Assembly: GCF_000003855.2 (NCBI RefSeq)
Contig: NW_003101671.1
Location: 407,817 to 471,816, forward strand
Source: Blastomyces gilchristii SLH14081
Lineage: Eukaryota; Ascomycota; Eurotiomycetes; Onygenales; Ajellomycetaceae
Direction: 5' to 3'
DNA length: 64,000 nucleotides
A model generated the notes under the pieces. That model was not told the DNA's origin, searched no databases, and saw nothing but the letters and a program-made list of their open reading frames with translations. Both the position numbers and the translations under genes were made by a program. Below, one piece after another: positions 10,366 to 23,929 of this stretch (its first letter is position 1; every line of letters begins with the position of its first letter).

Positions 10366-13300
10366 ATGACGGACGGAGGTGAGTGAGATCGCATAGCATC
10401 CCGACATACCTACGTCCTGCCCGTATGAACACTTGTTATCAGCGCATGACAACATGTCGTTTATATCTACGCCCTACATCTTATTTCTAGCTCTTCCTAC
10501 AGTGTGCTGACGAATCTCCTGTTTGTTTTGCCTCTTCATAATGCAGGCCATCCGAACCTGAACCTGACGCCGGAGGAGAAGCGCGTGTTTTATAAACTGT
10601 TCCAAGTAGCAGATAAGACGAATCTCGGCGTCGTGACTGGTGAAGTGGCCGTTTCCTTCTTTGAGAAGACCAGTCTCCCACCGGAGACATTGGGTTTGGT
10701 AAGTTTTCTGTGAAAGTCATACAGATCCGGAAGGGGGAGAAACGTAGATTGAATATTCTGACTTTTTTTTTTTGTTTTTCTCTTTTGTGTCGGGGTGGAA
10801 TGTAGATATGGCAAATTGCAGATACACAGAACCGTGGACTTCTTACCCCGTCTGGGTTTGGAGTAGTTATGCGATTGATCGGACATGCGCAGGCGGGCCG
10901 CGCCCCGACAGAAGAATTGGCTCTGCAGCGTAAGTCGACCCATCCCCCTCATCTTCTTTGTTCTCACAAGGCATCATCGTCATTCACACTTGTCTGCTTT
11001 GAGGCTTACTTGGCTTTCCCCCAATTCAGCCGGTCCTCTACCAAAGTTTTCGGGCTTGAGCAAAGATATTATGGAGCCTACCCCGCAGGCTCCGCCGCCT
11101 ATCGCATCCAGCCCTCCCCCCGGAGCCGGCCCCGTTAGGGTCCCGCCGTTGGTCCCCGAGGATGTTACAAAGTTCACCTCCCTGTTTGAGAGATCGGAGG
11201 TTCAGAATGGGCTCCTCTCAGGTACTTAATTTTTTCGAAAGCCAGTCCCTGGGTAGGTTGGACCGAACACAGAAGCTTACAACACACGGACAAAATACAG
11301 GTGAACATGCGAAACAGATATTCGAACGAGCAAGACTGCCGAACGAAATTTTGGGTAGAATCTGGAATTTGGCTGATACGAAACAGCGAGGCGCGTTGGA
11401 TGCGACAGAGTTCATTATCGCCATGCATTTGTTAAGCGCGTACAGGAATGGTACGATGAGAATATTACCGCAGAGCTTACCTCCAGGTTTGTACGATGCA
11501 GCTGCTCGGCGTGGAGGAGTCCGCACATCGACCAGCTCGCGATCGTCCTCAGACATACCTCCCGTACCCGCAATTCCAAAGCAGTTCAGCGGATCGGGAA
11601 CCCAGCGAGCTCAAAGCCCACTCAACCGGCCGCCACAGTTCCAGTCAACCATTCCCACGCAGTCCACTGGTGGTGATTGGATGATCACCCCACAAGAAAA
11701 AGTGCACTTTGATACGGTGTTTGGAACTGTTGATAAAGCGAACCTGGGATACATTACTGGCGATCAGGCTGTTGAATTCTTCACTAATGCGCAGTTGCCG
11801 GAGGAAACGTTGGCTTCTATTTGGGACCTGGCTGATATCGATTCTGACGGGCAGCTGAGCAAGGATGAGTTTGCTGTTGCCATGTACCTGGTTCGGCAAC
11901 AGCGCACTACCCGAGAACCTTTACCGCAAGCATTACCCCCAGCTTTGATTCCTCCAAGTATGCGACGCCAAGTTCCACCTCCAGCTCCAGCAGCTGGAAT
12001 TGTCCCCCAAAATACAGCCCAACGCTCCGCGGCAGAGGATTTATTCGGACTCGACGTTTTCGGAGCCCCGGTCCAAGTGGCACAGACTACAGGTGGCTCG
12101 AATCCTGCTCTCCAGCCTCCGTCATCACTCACTCAGTCGCCGCTTAGCGCGAGTGCGACGTCAACATTCAAGCCCTTCGTCCCCTCCTCAAGTTTTGGGC
12201 AGAGCCTTACCCCACATACCACTGGCTTGCCGAACGCACCGGTACAACAGCGATCTCCACCACCGTCTGCAGATGATTTGTTGGCGAATGTAGATGTTGA
12301 AGCGAGCAAGAAGCTATCCCAGGAATCTGTAGATTTAGCCAATCTCTCCAATCAGATCGGTAGCTTGTCGAGAGAGATGCAGAACGTGCAGGGGAAACGT
12401 GCGGCAGCGGAACAGGATCTAGCCCAAAACAGTCAACAGAAGAAGGACTTCGAGGCTCGCCTTGCGCAGGCAAGAGCAATGTATGAGCAGGAAGCAAAGG
12501 ATTTCAAGGCTCTAGAAGATCGATTAACAGCGTCTCGCACGGAAACAAAAAAGCTTCAGCAAGATTTTGCCTTGATCGAGGCTAGCCGCCAGGATCTGCA
12601 AAACCAGTATAACCAAGTGAATGCTGCCCTGGACGCTGACCAACGTGAGAATGCTAGTCTCAAGGAACAAATCCGGCAGGCTAACGCACAAGTTAGTCAA
12701 TTGAAGCCGCTTCTAGATAAAGCCCGGTCCGCAGCTCGTCAACAGAAGGGCCTGGTAGCCATTAACAAAAAACAGCTTGCGACTATTGAGGGTGAGCGGG
12801 GATCGAATCCAGGGTGAAATCGATAGTACGACTATGGAGGTGGACGAGTTACAGCGTCAAGCATCTGAACTACCATCGTCTGCTTCGCAACCTCCTCCTA
12901 TCGCCAGCCCTGCTCCTTCAACTGCCAGCCAAACAAACCCGTTTTTCCGACGAACCGCAAGTGTATCCGATAATTCATTTTCTCCTCCACCGCCATCATC
13001 ATCTTCTCAAGAACCCTCAAAAGACGCTCAGAGTGTGTTTGACAATGTATTCGGACCATCGTTCACCGTGCCTTCAACCTTCACTCCACCACCGCCGACG
13101 ACTTTCCGAACGGAGTCGCCAGCCCAACAAACTCCACTGGCGGCTGGTCCCGCTAGGACGTCGGATACGTCCGGCACGCTCACACCATCAGCTTCCCCCA
13201 GCTCAGCCGAACCCCCTCCTCCCCCACAATCTCGGCAGATTTCATCCAGCCAGCTTCCTATTGAAGGCCACCAGACATCTGAAGCTTCTTCGGTCAGGCC

Positions 13301-14796
13301 CTCCCCGCCCACTAGCCGATTTGGGACTTCGGTAACCTCGGAGCCTGATACAAGCTCGTCAGCAAAATCTCCATTTGAGAGTGAAGATCCAAAGCCTGAG
13401 ACGAAACTTGAGAAACCGTCTAGCGATTCCGACGGAAGCACAAGCCAAACCGGACAAGAAGCCGAGGTGTCCAATATTCCTGGTTTCTTCCCCGTAAAGT
13501 CAGCGCAAGCCGCATCGACAAAGAAGGATGCCAGTTTTGACGAGTTATTTGGCGGCATCACGCATGCGCGGTCCCCGTCTCAGAAGGCCAACGACTTTGA
13601 AGAGGCGTTTGCGCAAATGAAAGTGAAAAACGGTGGTGATTCTGGGTTCCCCGAAGTAGCTGGTGGGAAGTCAAAGGAAGGAGCCAGCGAGTTCCCTCCC
13701 ATACGAGAGCTTGATGACGATGACGACAGTACAGATAGCGAAGCTGCCAAGGGGTTCGATGATGACTTCTCGCCAGTTTCACCGCCACGACAAAATGAAC
13801 AAGTTTCCCGGGGCATCTCGTCGCCTCACCCATTCCCGCCTCCGTCATCGCAGAGTACATCGCCTCCTGAAATGAATGGCCAGGGCCCCTCTAAGGAGAA
13901 CTCCCGAGCTGAGGCCCCTACATCAAATAGGTTGACACACATGGGAAAAGACAGCACCGGAGCCTCTCAGCCAACTCTACCAGGCAAGAAGCCCACAACG
14001 CCCGATTTTGAGGCTGCATTTGCCGGTTTAGAGCTTGCTCCCGCGAAGGAAGCGGACGATGATGACGAAGACGATGATGACGACGACGACGACGACGACT
14101 TCGAATCTCCCTTCAACAAGGATTCCTCGAACTTCGACATGACATTCGACTCACCGGGCTTACCATCTAAGTCCAGCACAATCGCCAATGCCACCACAGG
14201 CGCAAGTTCCGGCAACAACACAACGAACGCCGATTTTTTCACCTTCGACAACAACCAGCAACAACAACTACAACAATCAAGTCTATCAGCGCCCGCTGCC
14301 GGAACCGCCCCGCAGGACTGGGACGCGCTCTTCTCCGTCCTAGACAGCTCAAAAGTTGCTAAATCTCCTAAAGAAACAAACAAGCCCACCTCGTCCGAAG
14401 GAGGACAGCCATCATCCGATTCTGCAGCCCTATCCTCCTTCCCACAACCTCCAGGCAAGGAAGCCAAGCCGCCCGGATGGGCGCTGAGTGCTGATACAGG
14501 CGAGGATGATATGATATTACAGCGGTTAACGGGGATGGGGTATCCGCGGGACGAGTCGTTGGCGGCGCTGGAGAAGTTTGACTATAATCTTGATAAGGTG
14601 GGTTGACACCCAACAACATATGCAATGTCCCTTCCCGATGCCTTTTGTTGTTTGTTCTTTTGTGCTTTTTAATATATATATATATATATTCAAAAAAACA
14701 TAACAACATGGATGGATGGCTGAGTGTGTTTCGTCTCGATTGTTGTTTTTTTTTCTACGACTATAGGCGGCCGATTTCCTCGCGTCGAAGTCATAA
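10366..14796 (+). CDS. EDE1: EDE1-type endocytic scaffold: three EH domains, coiled coil, UBA (one apparent frameshift)
   Basis: Early-arriving scaffold of clathrin-mediated endocytosis (Ede1/Eps15 family), acting at cortical sites. Six exons: 10366-10378, 10547-10698, 10806-10929, 11030-11221, 11301-14597, 14767-14796; all introns are GT-AG and phases agree. About 1268 residues if the frameshift is discounted. EH1 lies at about residues 10-95 (LNLTPEEKRVFYKLF), EH2 about 136-212, EH3 about 283-375 with an intact EF-hand loop DIDSDGQLSKDE. Pro-rich linkers follow, then a coiled coil about 484-660, an NPF motif at 706-708, acidic Asp runs, and a C-terminal UBA about 1229-1268 (LTGMGYPRDESLAALEKF, then AADFLASKS from the last exon). 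NPF is the classic EH ligand, suggesting self or partner binding. Oddity: four Gs at 12798-12801 shift the frame and give a stop at 12815-12817; with three Gs the frame runs through the coiled coil to the UBA. Confidence 0.95.
14671..14689. repeat. (TA)n microsatellite in EDE1 last intron
   Basis: An alternating TA run lies inside the 169 bp final intron (14598-14766) of the EDE1 gene, just upstream of the 30-nucleotide last exon that completes the UBA domain. Confidence 0.85.
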
Positions 14797-16691
14797 GAGT
14801 TTTGTGCGCATGCATCGACGATGTATGCGTTTTGCCTAGCAAACTGAGCCAGGGTTGGGATTAGGATTGGGATTTGGGGGTTGGGGATTTGAAGAATAAT
14901 TTATTATTTAGCTGGCTGTATATCAGGTTGATCATTGGGGCCAACGGAACTGAATGGGTGTTGGGATGGGACGAGTGAGTCGCGTAGGAGATGCAGAAGA
15001 GAAAGAAGAGGGGTAGGTTGTTTATTCCAGATATGCTGTGTTGACGTGTAATAGATATAGGAATTTGTATTTGAATTGATTAATTTGACAGGAGCAATCA
15101 CCCAATTTATGTAGCTACCTACCTCGCTTTCTCATGTGTGAGTTATGTTATTTTGGATTTACTTTTCCCAATGAGTTAGCTTTTTATTCAATATCACAGC
15201 ACTGATTATTTAATAGAAAGAAGAAATTTATTTTGGGCTTTGATTCAAAAAGATCATTTGACATGGAATTAATAAACATAATAATATATTACATTAGAAT
15301 ATGCTTCCCTTCATAATGCATCTGCCTCCTACAGGCCTGAGCACTCAGGGAGCAGGGAATATTCATCACTGCAGAGCCTTGTACATTACATGTTTTCCTA
15401 TCCGTGCAGGGATCATTGAAGGAGCACTTGAGGGTGTTTTGCATTTGAGGTCATGACACTTTACATGCATGTGGTGTATGCAAGAAAGAAAAAGACACTG
15501 CTTTGCATGATGAAAGATGATAGATAACTGAAGGACTTAAAAGAGAAGATGAAAAGGAGTTCTCAATTGCAGTGAAAGAATAAAAAATAAAAAATAAAAA
15601 ATCATGCATTAGTTTGATATCACTTCTTTTCTTACAGACTGCATGGGATAGTTATATCTGATGTTGAAAAACTGCACACAGGGCAGGTTGCAAGCAAGCA
15701 AGCAAGGTGAGAACTAACTCAGAAGAAATACATATATGGAGTACTAATAGTATGTACAGAGGCATAAAATTCCTTCCCTTCATTATTCCACACTGGTTTC
15801 TCATATAAGCAGCTTGCATGTGTATACAGATATATAACGTTAACTACCTAATAATAGCCCAATTACGCAAAATTCAGTAACGGGGAAAAACAAAAAAAAA
15901 AAAAAAAAATTTCGAATAGGAAAGGGCTGTGAACATAAACTGGGAAAAGTTCAGCATTTGGGGGTTCATTATATATTTACGTGGTTATGTAGATAAAAAA
16001 GGAGCGGAGTAGAAGACATGGTAAAACTCGTGAGCTGGCTGGGGTATATTTCCATCCACAACATTGATGATAATAATAGGTAGGTAGGTAGGTAGGTGAG
16101 CGGTGGGAAAATAAATAAGTAAAGAAATAAGAGTTAAAACCAGGGTGAAAAAGGGCTCAGTGGAATGGGATAGAAAGGATTCGCAGGCATCGTTTAAAAC
16201 ATGAATAACATGGGTATCGGGGGGAAAGAAACAGAGAAAAGAAAAAAAAAAAAACAAATTTCCAGCCATATTTCATCTTCCATATTCATATCCCACCCAT
16301 ACCCATATCCATCGTCATAGTATCATTATCGATTTGAAAATGATGAATAAACCATACGTCCACTGCACCGCACCCATAAATAGCTAATATCAAATATATA
16401 TATATATATATTTTTGAAAAGCCGAACACGGCCCGTCCGGGTTTCCGTCATGGAGTTCCCTTCTGTTGGGAAAGGGAACAATTTCGCGTGAAGTGTGACT
16501 TGTGAGTGGGGAGCAAAATGGCAAAAATGGGCGAAAAACTTGGAAGAGGTGGGGCGGGGGTTCGAGGTGATCCCGGGTTCGGTTCGCCCGAGGACAAAAA
16601 AATTTGTTGGTCTTTCCCAAGTTTGGGGTTTTTTCTTTCTTTTTTCTTTTTTTTTTTTTTTTTTTCAGTATTATTTTATTATTTTATCTTT
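14797..16691. other. Intergenic region between convergent EDE1 and MARVEL genes
   Basis: About 1.9 kb between two genes that converge. It contains AAT-rich 3' flank, a (TAGG)n run at about 16079-16096, a poly-A tract near 15892-15910, and a (TA)n run at about 16396-16411. The open frames here are low-complexity (poly-Phe or poly-Lys from homopolymers) and do not look coding. No RNA gene is recognised. Confidence 0.65.
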
Positions 16692-16827
16692 TTATACGCC
16701 TGGATGCGCCTGCATGTCGACCGCGGCTTCGGGCTTTGGGGTGCTATCGCCACCACCACGCAGGATGGGGAGGACGACGACGAGGACGGTCGTGGCGACG
16801 AAGAGGAGCCTGGAATTTACATTAGCA

Positions 16828-16858
<31 letters not shown>

Positions 16859-16879
16859 CCTATATCCAAGAAAGAAAAA

Positions 16880-16917
<38 letters not shown>

Positions 16918-17370
16918 AACCACTCAAACGCGCCAAACACCGTGGCAGCCTGCAAGCCCTTGCAGACGGATGAATGCCTGCACACCGAGGTGGGCGGCAG
17001 CACGGCGGCTACGGCGATGAAGCCTGCGAACCAGAAGAGCAGGGTGACGGCCTCGACGGCGATGAGGGCGTACTTGTGCGCGAACTTCTGGAGGTAGAGT
17101 GGCGCGAGGACGAGATACGGGACGGCGATGATGAAGGTCCAGATGGAGTCGAAGAGGAGGAAGTTCGTTTCGTCGGAGTTGCCGCCGGTGCGGTTGACGA
17201 CTGGTTGGGGTTTGTTAGTTATATCATATAATCATATATATATATTATATATATTATATATAGTTAATGTGAATGGAGCTGAAGCTGAACATACCCCATC
17301 CAGTCAGGCCAAGGATGATGATGGCCAGGACGACCTGAGCGCCTCGTAGGCCGACAATGATGTTCTGCAT
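16692..17370 (-). CDS. MARVEL-domain membrane protein, 157 aa, three exons
   Basis: Exons on the minus strand: 17370-17295, 17200-16921 and 16809-16692. They join in phase (76+280+118 = 474 nt) to 157 residues ending MQAHPGV. Four hydrophobic helices are seen: about residues 5-25 (VVLAIIILGL), about 47-63 (IWTFIIAVPYLVLAPLYL), about 70-92 (LLFWFAGFIAVAAVL) and about 121-136 (LLFVATTVLVVVLPIL). This is the layout and length of fungal MARVEL/Nce102-like proteins. Between helices 3 and 4 lies the usual Cys-containing loop (SVCRHSSVCKGLQAATVFGAFEW). The likely role is plasma-membrane or vesicle-membrane organisation; the substrate or partner is unknown. Intron 1 (94 nt) carries TA repeats and intron 2 (111 nt) a ~34 nt homopolymer. 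The gene is easily missed because no single long open frame marks it. Confidence 0.9.
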
Positions 17371-18632
17371 GGCGGAGTTGATCCTGACGTTGATATTCTC
17401 CAGTGTTTTGAGCTGTAGCTATTTATTATCCGATAGATCTGCGATACCTGAGATCTAATAATAAGAATTACTTTTCCAGTCGATCAGCTTTACGAGCGTC
17501 GAGTGGAGGTTTGATAGAGGAGGGGGGGGGGGGGAGTGATTTTAAATAAAAAGAATTAATTTGGCGATTCTCAACCGGGCGGGTGATCGTGTTCTTCAAG
17601 AGTAAAGTAGTTCGCGGGATTGAAGGGGATTCTTATTCTTATTATTATAAATAATCTAACTCTGGGTTTCAAGAACAACAACCGCCGAGCCGATAATTAA
17701 AATAACTAATTAAGCTCAGGACCAGGAATCAGGATCCCGCAAGGCCGCTAACTTTGTTAGTGTATTATTTAAGTTATTTATTCGTGGCGCCGGCGAAGAA
17801 ATTCAAACTGGTTCCGGGGGCCGCTGGGAGGGCGATGACGTGGGAGAGGGAGGATGATGGGAATGATGGGATACAGCCGTAATAATAATACTGGCTATTC
17901 ATGGGGTATACGCTGATAACTATTAAGTTATTTATCTCATATAAAATAATTAAGTTATCAAGAAGAAGAAGAAACAGAAAAAACAAAAAAGGCAAACCCT
18001 CCCCCAGCATGACCACTGATCACTGATTACTGACCGACCGTCTTCGTATAGAATCACCGCTAGGCACATCAATCACGGTCATCACCAACTTATTAACCAC
18101 CACCAAAACCAGTTAACCAGTCACACTGTCCTGTACGCAGTAGTTATCCATATCAAAAGAAGACGTAACTAACTAAGAAGTGTTGTGAAGGTTCTTGCGC
18201 CGAGTCATTGCCACCACCACCACCACTTCCACATCCACTTCCACATCCACTTCCATAGCAAGATGCATCCCATACATAACACTTTCCCGCATCTACTTCG
18301 ATAGGATGCTTTGAATCCTCAGCCCAGAATTTGCCGACAAGAATGACTCCCGAAAAAATCATTGTTTCCACTGAGGCGCGATATGACGCCCACCCGATGT
18401 CTCCTTCAGGCTAGTTGTTGTGTCAGAGTCCACAGCAGTTCTAGCAGCGGAACTAGAGGTTAGTCTGGGCTAGAGGGCCATGACAGGAATGGATGATTGT
18501 TGTATCCATGATCCCAGCTCCAACTTAAGAACTACTGTACTGTACTGGTGCTTGTCAGTTAATGCTTGTTGCGACCGGGGGTTTATGATTCTGAAGAGCG
18601 GGAACTCGGGTCGAAAGTTGTAACTACTGTAG

Positions 18633-18639
<7 letters not shown>

Positions 18640-18687
<48 letters not shown>
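18640..18687. repeat. (TAA)n microsatellite
   Basis: About sixteen uninterrupted AAT units. Unlike the LINE tails, no LINE 3' UTR sequence adjoins it, so it is treated as a plain microsatellite. Confidence 0.9.
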
Positions 18688-18688
<1 letters not shown>

Positions 18689-20490
18689 GAAGAATTACAG
18701 CGTCGAGGGAGGGGATCAGGGTCGGAGTGGATGAGGAATGAGGGTTTCTAACCACCAACACCGACTGACTGACTGACTGACTGACTGATCTTGTATGGTC
18801 TTGTACCCCCTCAGATCAGAGGAATGTACGGAGTAACTAGTCTGTATGTACTACTACTACTACTAACTACTGTCTGACAGTGACAGACAGCTCTGTCTAA
18901 CACCTATGACCCCTCCTTTGTCTATAACACTAACTCTCGCATGCTTGAAATGAAATGCTGAAGAGTTCCTGCAAATCCGTCTGCTTTCTCCCCCAAAAAA
19001 GATCCCAACATCATCTTTCCATACAATCTATCCTACTTATTATTGCCAACACCAGAGGGAGGGCAGTTAATTGCTGTTGTGCTAACTTATATTAAGCAGC
19101 AATCAATAACTAACTATCCACATTCATTCAATCAAGGCTTTTGAAACTCAAAAAAAATATCTTGCCAACTCCATTCCTCTACTTCGTAAATAATAAATCC
19201 CCATCAGTTACTGTTACTCACAGCGACAACGCCATGTATTCCGTAGTTAGTTTGTAATAAGTTGATAATTTGTAGTCCCGCCGTACTCACCGCCGTTCAA
19301 GCATAAAATAAAGGCTAAAAAACCCTCAGCTCAGCTGGCATTTTGGTTACTTCTTTCCGTGGTGTAAAACGCCAATTCTCAACGCCACGCGGGCTCCATG
19401 CGGGCTCCTGGAGGCTGGAGACTGAAGTGCGCGTGGTTCGTCTTCTCGTTTTCTCTAGTAGAGAGCCAAAAATGTATGGAGGAGGAGTTTGTCGTGGTTA
19501 TACGCAGCCGTACGCAGTAGTGTGTGTGTGGCTGAGTCCTTTGTTTGTTATTACGCATTGCTCCAAGACAAAAAACAACCCACGCCATTCGTCATTGCAG
19601 CCACAATTTGTCGCCCGGGTGTAGCTTACTGCGTAGAAAAGGTTAGGGATTGGCTTGTTGTCCCGCGATCTCTTGAGATTGCGGAGCTGAATGATCTATT
19701 ATCGGTGTGGCTGTGTCGCTCGCAACCCATTTTTGAATCTCTAGTTAACTACTATCTATCGGGTGACGAGAAAATATATCCGGATACTGAGAACAACTTC
19801 CTGTATTTCATCATTTATTGTCTTGTGTGTGCAGACAGATTAACCACAACCTCTCTCCATCAAAACCGCTTTACACAAATACAATATCAATATATATATA
19901 TACATACATACATACATACGGCGATATCACCCAACCCTTGCAATCCCCATCACAACTTGTCACTATAACTAACCCTCCCGCGCTCTTGGGCGCAAGACTC
20001 AGCGCAAACGGGCATTGCATGGTACATGCATGATTTACTCATGAAAGCCAAGGTCTGCGATCATTGTGTCTGTTGGAGGCGTTGAATCTAGCATTCAGCA
20101 ATATCATGATATGCGTGGTACGTATACTACTTCTTTAGAGAAGCCTCATTACGGGCTGGAGATCTGCTGCTAACTGCCATGGCATGCGCGGAAAGTGGTG
20201 TGATGCTGCTTTCAATGGCTGATATAGACTAGACACATTGTCTTGCGCCGGGTAGATTGCTGATTGCTTTCGATAATTATTTTTTTTCTCTCGCACCGCT
20301 TGTGAAGACACACAAGCAAGAACATTCACATTCACACTCGAAGGGGGAGCTCTCCAGCTCATATCCAATTTTTAATGAACAGTGCATACATGTACATCAT
20401 GTAGATCAGAGATCAGATGGTTATCCCGTTGCCAATTTTGTATTAGAAGCCTCAACTCAACCCCGCTGACATCTAGCCTTTGTTAATATA

Positions 20491-20508
20491 TAAAAATAAA
20501 AATAAAAA

Positions 20509-20539
<31 letters not shown>

Positions 20540-20541
20540 AT
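20491..20541. repeat. (AAAAT)n then (AAAT)n microsatellite
   Basis: A compound repeat in which the unit length switches from five to four bases within about 50 bases. Confidence 0.9.
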
Positions 20542-20676
20542 AGGCCTCCAGCCACGCATGGTCGGCCATATCTTCCGCAAAATTCTCTGTTTTGTCGAGA
20601 GAGGGGGTCGAAATACATGTACTGTACATGTACAAGATGTCACCAGCTGCCTGTCCCGTGTGCTGTGCTTGTCTAG

Positions 20677-20679
<3 letters not shown>

Positions 20680-20713
<34 letters not shown>
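20680..20713. repeat. Poly-T tract
   Basis: About 34 consecutive T. It creates poly-Phe and poly-Lys open frames on the two strands that are artefacts. Confidence 0.95.
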
Positions 20714-21683
20714 CCCTTTCTTTCCTCGCAGGTGTCGGTTGTGTTCAGGATACCTTCATTCTTTTGTGTCGTTGGGCTCAAGCGTAGCCTATGATGCCGA
20801 GGACTTCGGACTGTGCTTCGTGGAACTAGGACATTGGCATCAGCACCATGCAGTTGCAGATTGTGAACCATGAAGGGTGAAGAAGTGTCGCTCGCAAAGT
20901 TGCGAATTGGGTGTAGAACTTCACACGAGGGTAGCTCGGCTATATCAAAGGGCTCAAGGTTGAGGAGAAGGTCACCTATTTTTATATGCAACATGTTTTG
21001 CCTCCACCCCGCGCCACAGTTTGTTTGTTTAAGCTGTAGAATGAAGATAAATATTAACGAGAACATTCCGTGGAGCCGGACCGTAGGGGGAGGCCTCATT
21101 AAGGTTACCCGCCAGACTCCATCATTTCATGAGCTAATATGACTGACTGGTAGGGCGTGTCAATTTCCCTGGCAGGTTATAAATAGAAAGGCAACTAGAG
21201 GACCCAATGTTCCCGCTCTGGGGATATCAGGATTACAAATTCAAGAATTAACGAATTAACTGGAGTACGCGATTACATCTACATAATATATATATACCCA
21301 GGTAGCGTAGCCATGTGCCTCCACTGGGAAAAAAAGAAGGGAAGGGGGGGGGGCGCGGAGGGGATGAAAAAAAATATTCATTTCATTTCGTTTCATAACA
21401 TCGTTGTAGTTACAAAATTTTACCCTCCCGTCTAACCTCCTAGTTAAAACCTCTCGAAGGTATGTATGTAGTAGCGAGCGATAACTGACTATACAGCGAG
21501 GTCCTGAAACCCCAGCACCGGAACCCCTTATATTTTCCCCAGTTCAACATTTCCCCCATTTCTATTCCACCCCGTTTCATTTTTCAAGCGTGGATAAACC
21601 ATATTCTGCTGGTTAAGTAGGTGCATCGCCATCACCTCTTGATCCTGTTAGAGCTATGAAGTATATATATATGTATACTTATC

Positions 21684-23548
<1,865 letters not shown>

Positions 23549-23606
23549 CTTGGGAATAAGACAATGACAGAGAGGTATATCAAGTACAAGGAACGAATGC
23601 GAGTTA

Positions 23607-23642
23607 TATATCGTGATATATCGTGGTATATCGTGGTATATC
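23607..23642. promoter_or_regulatory. 10 bp tandem repeat upstream of the sulfhydrylase gene
   Basis: Three tandem copies of a 10-mer (TCGTGATATA, TCGTGGTATA, TCGTGGTATA) lie about 60-95 bases before the ATG. Read on the gene strand the unit is TATACCACGA, containing a CACGA core. Regular 10 bp spacing would place the copies on one helix face. They could be activator sites or simply part of the 5' UTR; sulfur-gene regulators of the bZIP or Cbf1 type bind CACGTG-like cores, but this is not an exact match. Confidence 0.45.
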
Positions 23643-23929
23643 AAAGTTGTGATAGGTATGGTATACAGACACGAGAGCGGGGGAGAAAGAATGAGAGAGA
23701 AAGAAAGACGATTCCGCCCCTCCAATATATAACTAGCAGACTAAATATAACTATCTCCTCAATCGCGGGGGAAGCGAGTGAAGGGAAGAAAAAAGAATGG
23801 ACGGAATCAAACCGGCGTAAAATGGCGTGATCGGTGGAGATTGTTCGTACTCTGCGATCTCGGGCTGGGCAGATACCAGTTTATTCACGATTTTTGTGGG
23901 CAATTAACGGATGATGCTTTTAAAAGTAA

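Larger units (their letters stand above)
17371..21683. other. 4.3 kb intergenic region, microsatellite-rich, no supported gene
   Basis: It lies upstream of the MARVEL gene and downstream of the sulfhydrylase gene. It holds a G13 run (17521-17533), a (TAA)n array, (GACT)n near 18763-18788, CATA repeats near 19896-19920, AAAAT/AAAT repeats (20491-20541) and a poly-T tract (20680-20713). Short open frames (for example 18371-18153 minus, 19489-19968 plus, 21099-20473 minus) lack recognisable domains, and the last has a poly-Lys run made by the homopolymer. A lineage-specific small gene or non-coding RNA cannot be excluded. Confidence 0.6.

Noticed and set aside
12790..12812. A 21-nt GT-AG intron restoring the EDE1 frame
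   Set aside because: Too short for fungal splicing, and it would delete coiled-coil codons that read naturally if one G is dropped.
13028..13561. 177-codon minus-strand ORF
   Set aside because: Antisense shadow of the Ser/Pro-rich part of EDE1, which has supported exons and domains on the other strand.
16540..16600. tRNA-like B box (GGGTTCGAGG)
   Set aside because: No A box at the right distance and no cloverleaf arms.
16506..16973. 155-codon plus-strand ORF
   Set aside because: Shadow of the MARVEL exon 3 and its intron; poly-Phe and poly-Lys come from homopolymers.
18153..18371. Small Gly/Cys/Ser-rich protein on the minus strand
   Set aside because: 72 codons, driven partly by a CCACCA/TTCCACATCCAC repeat, with no domain and no supporting splice structure.
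20473..21099. 208-codon minus-strand ORF
   Set aside because: It crosses a poly-A tract giving poly-Lys and an AAAAT microsatellite; no domain, and ordinary start context only.
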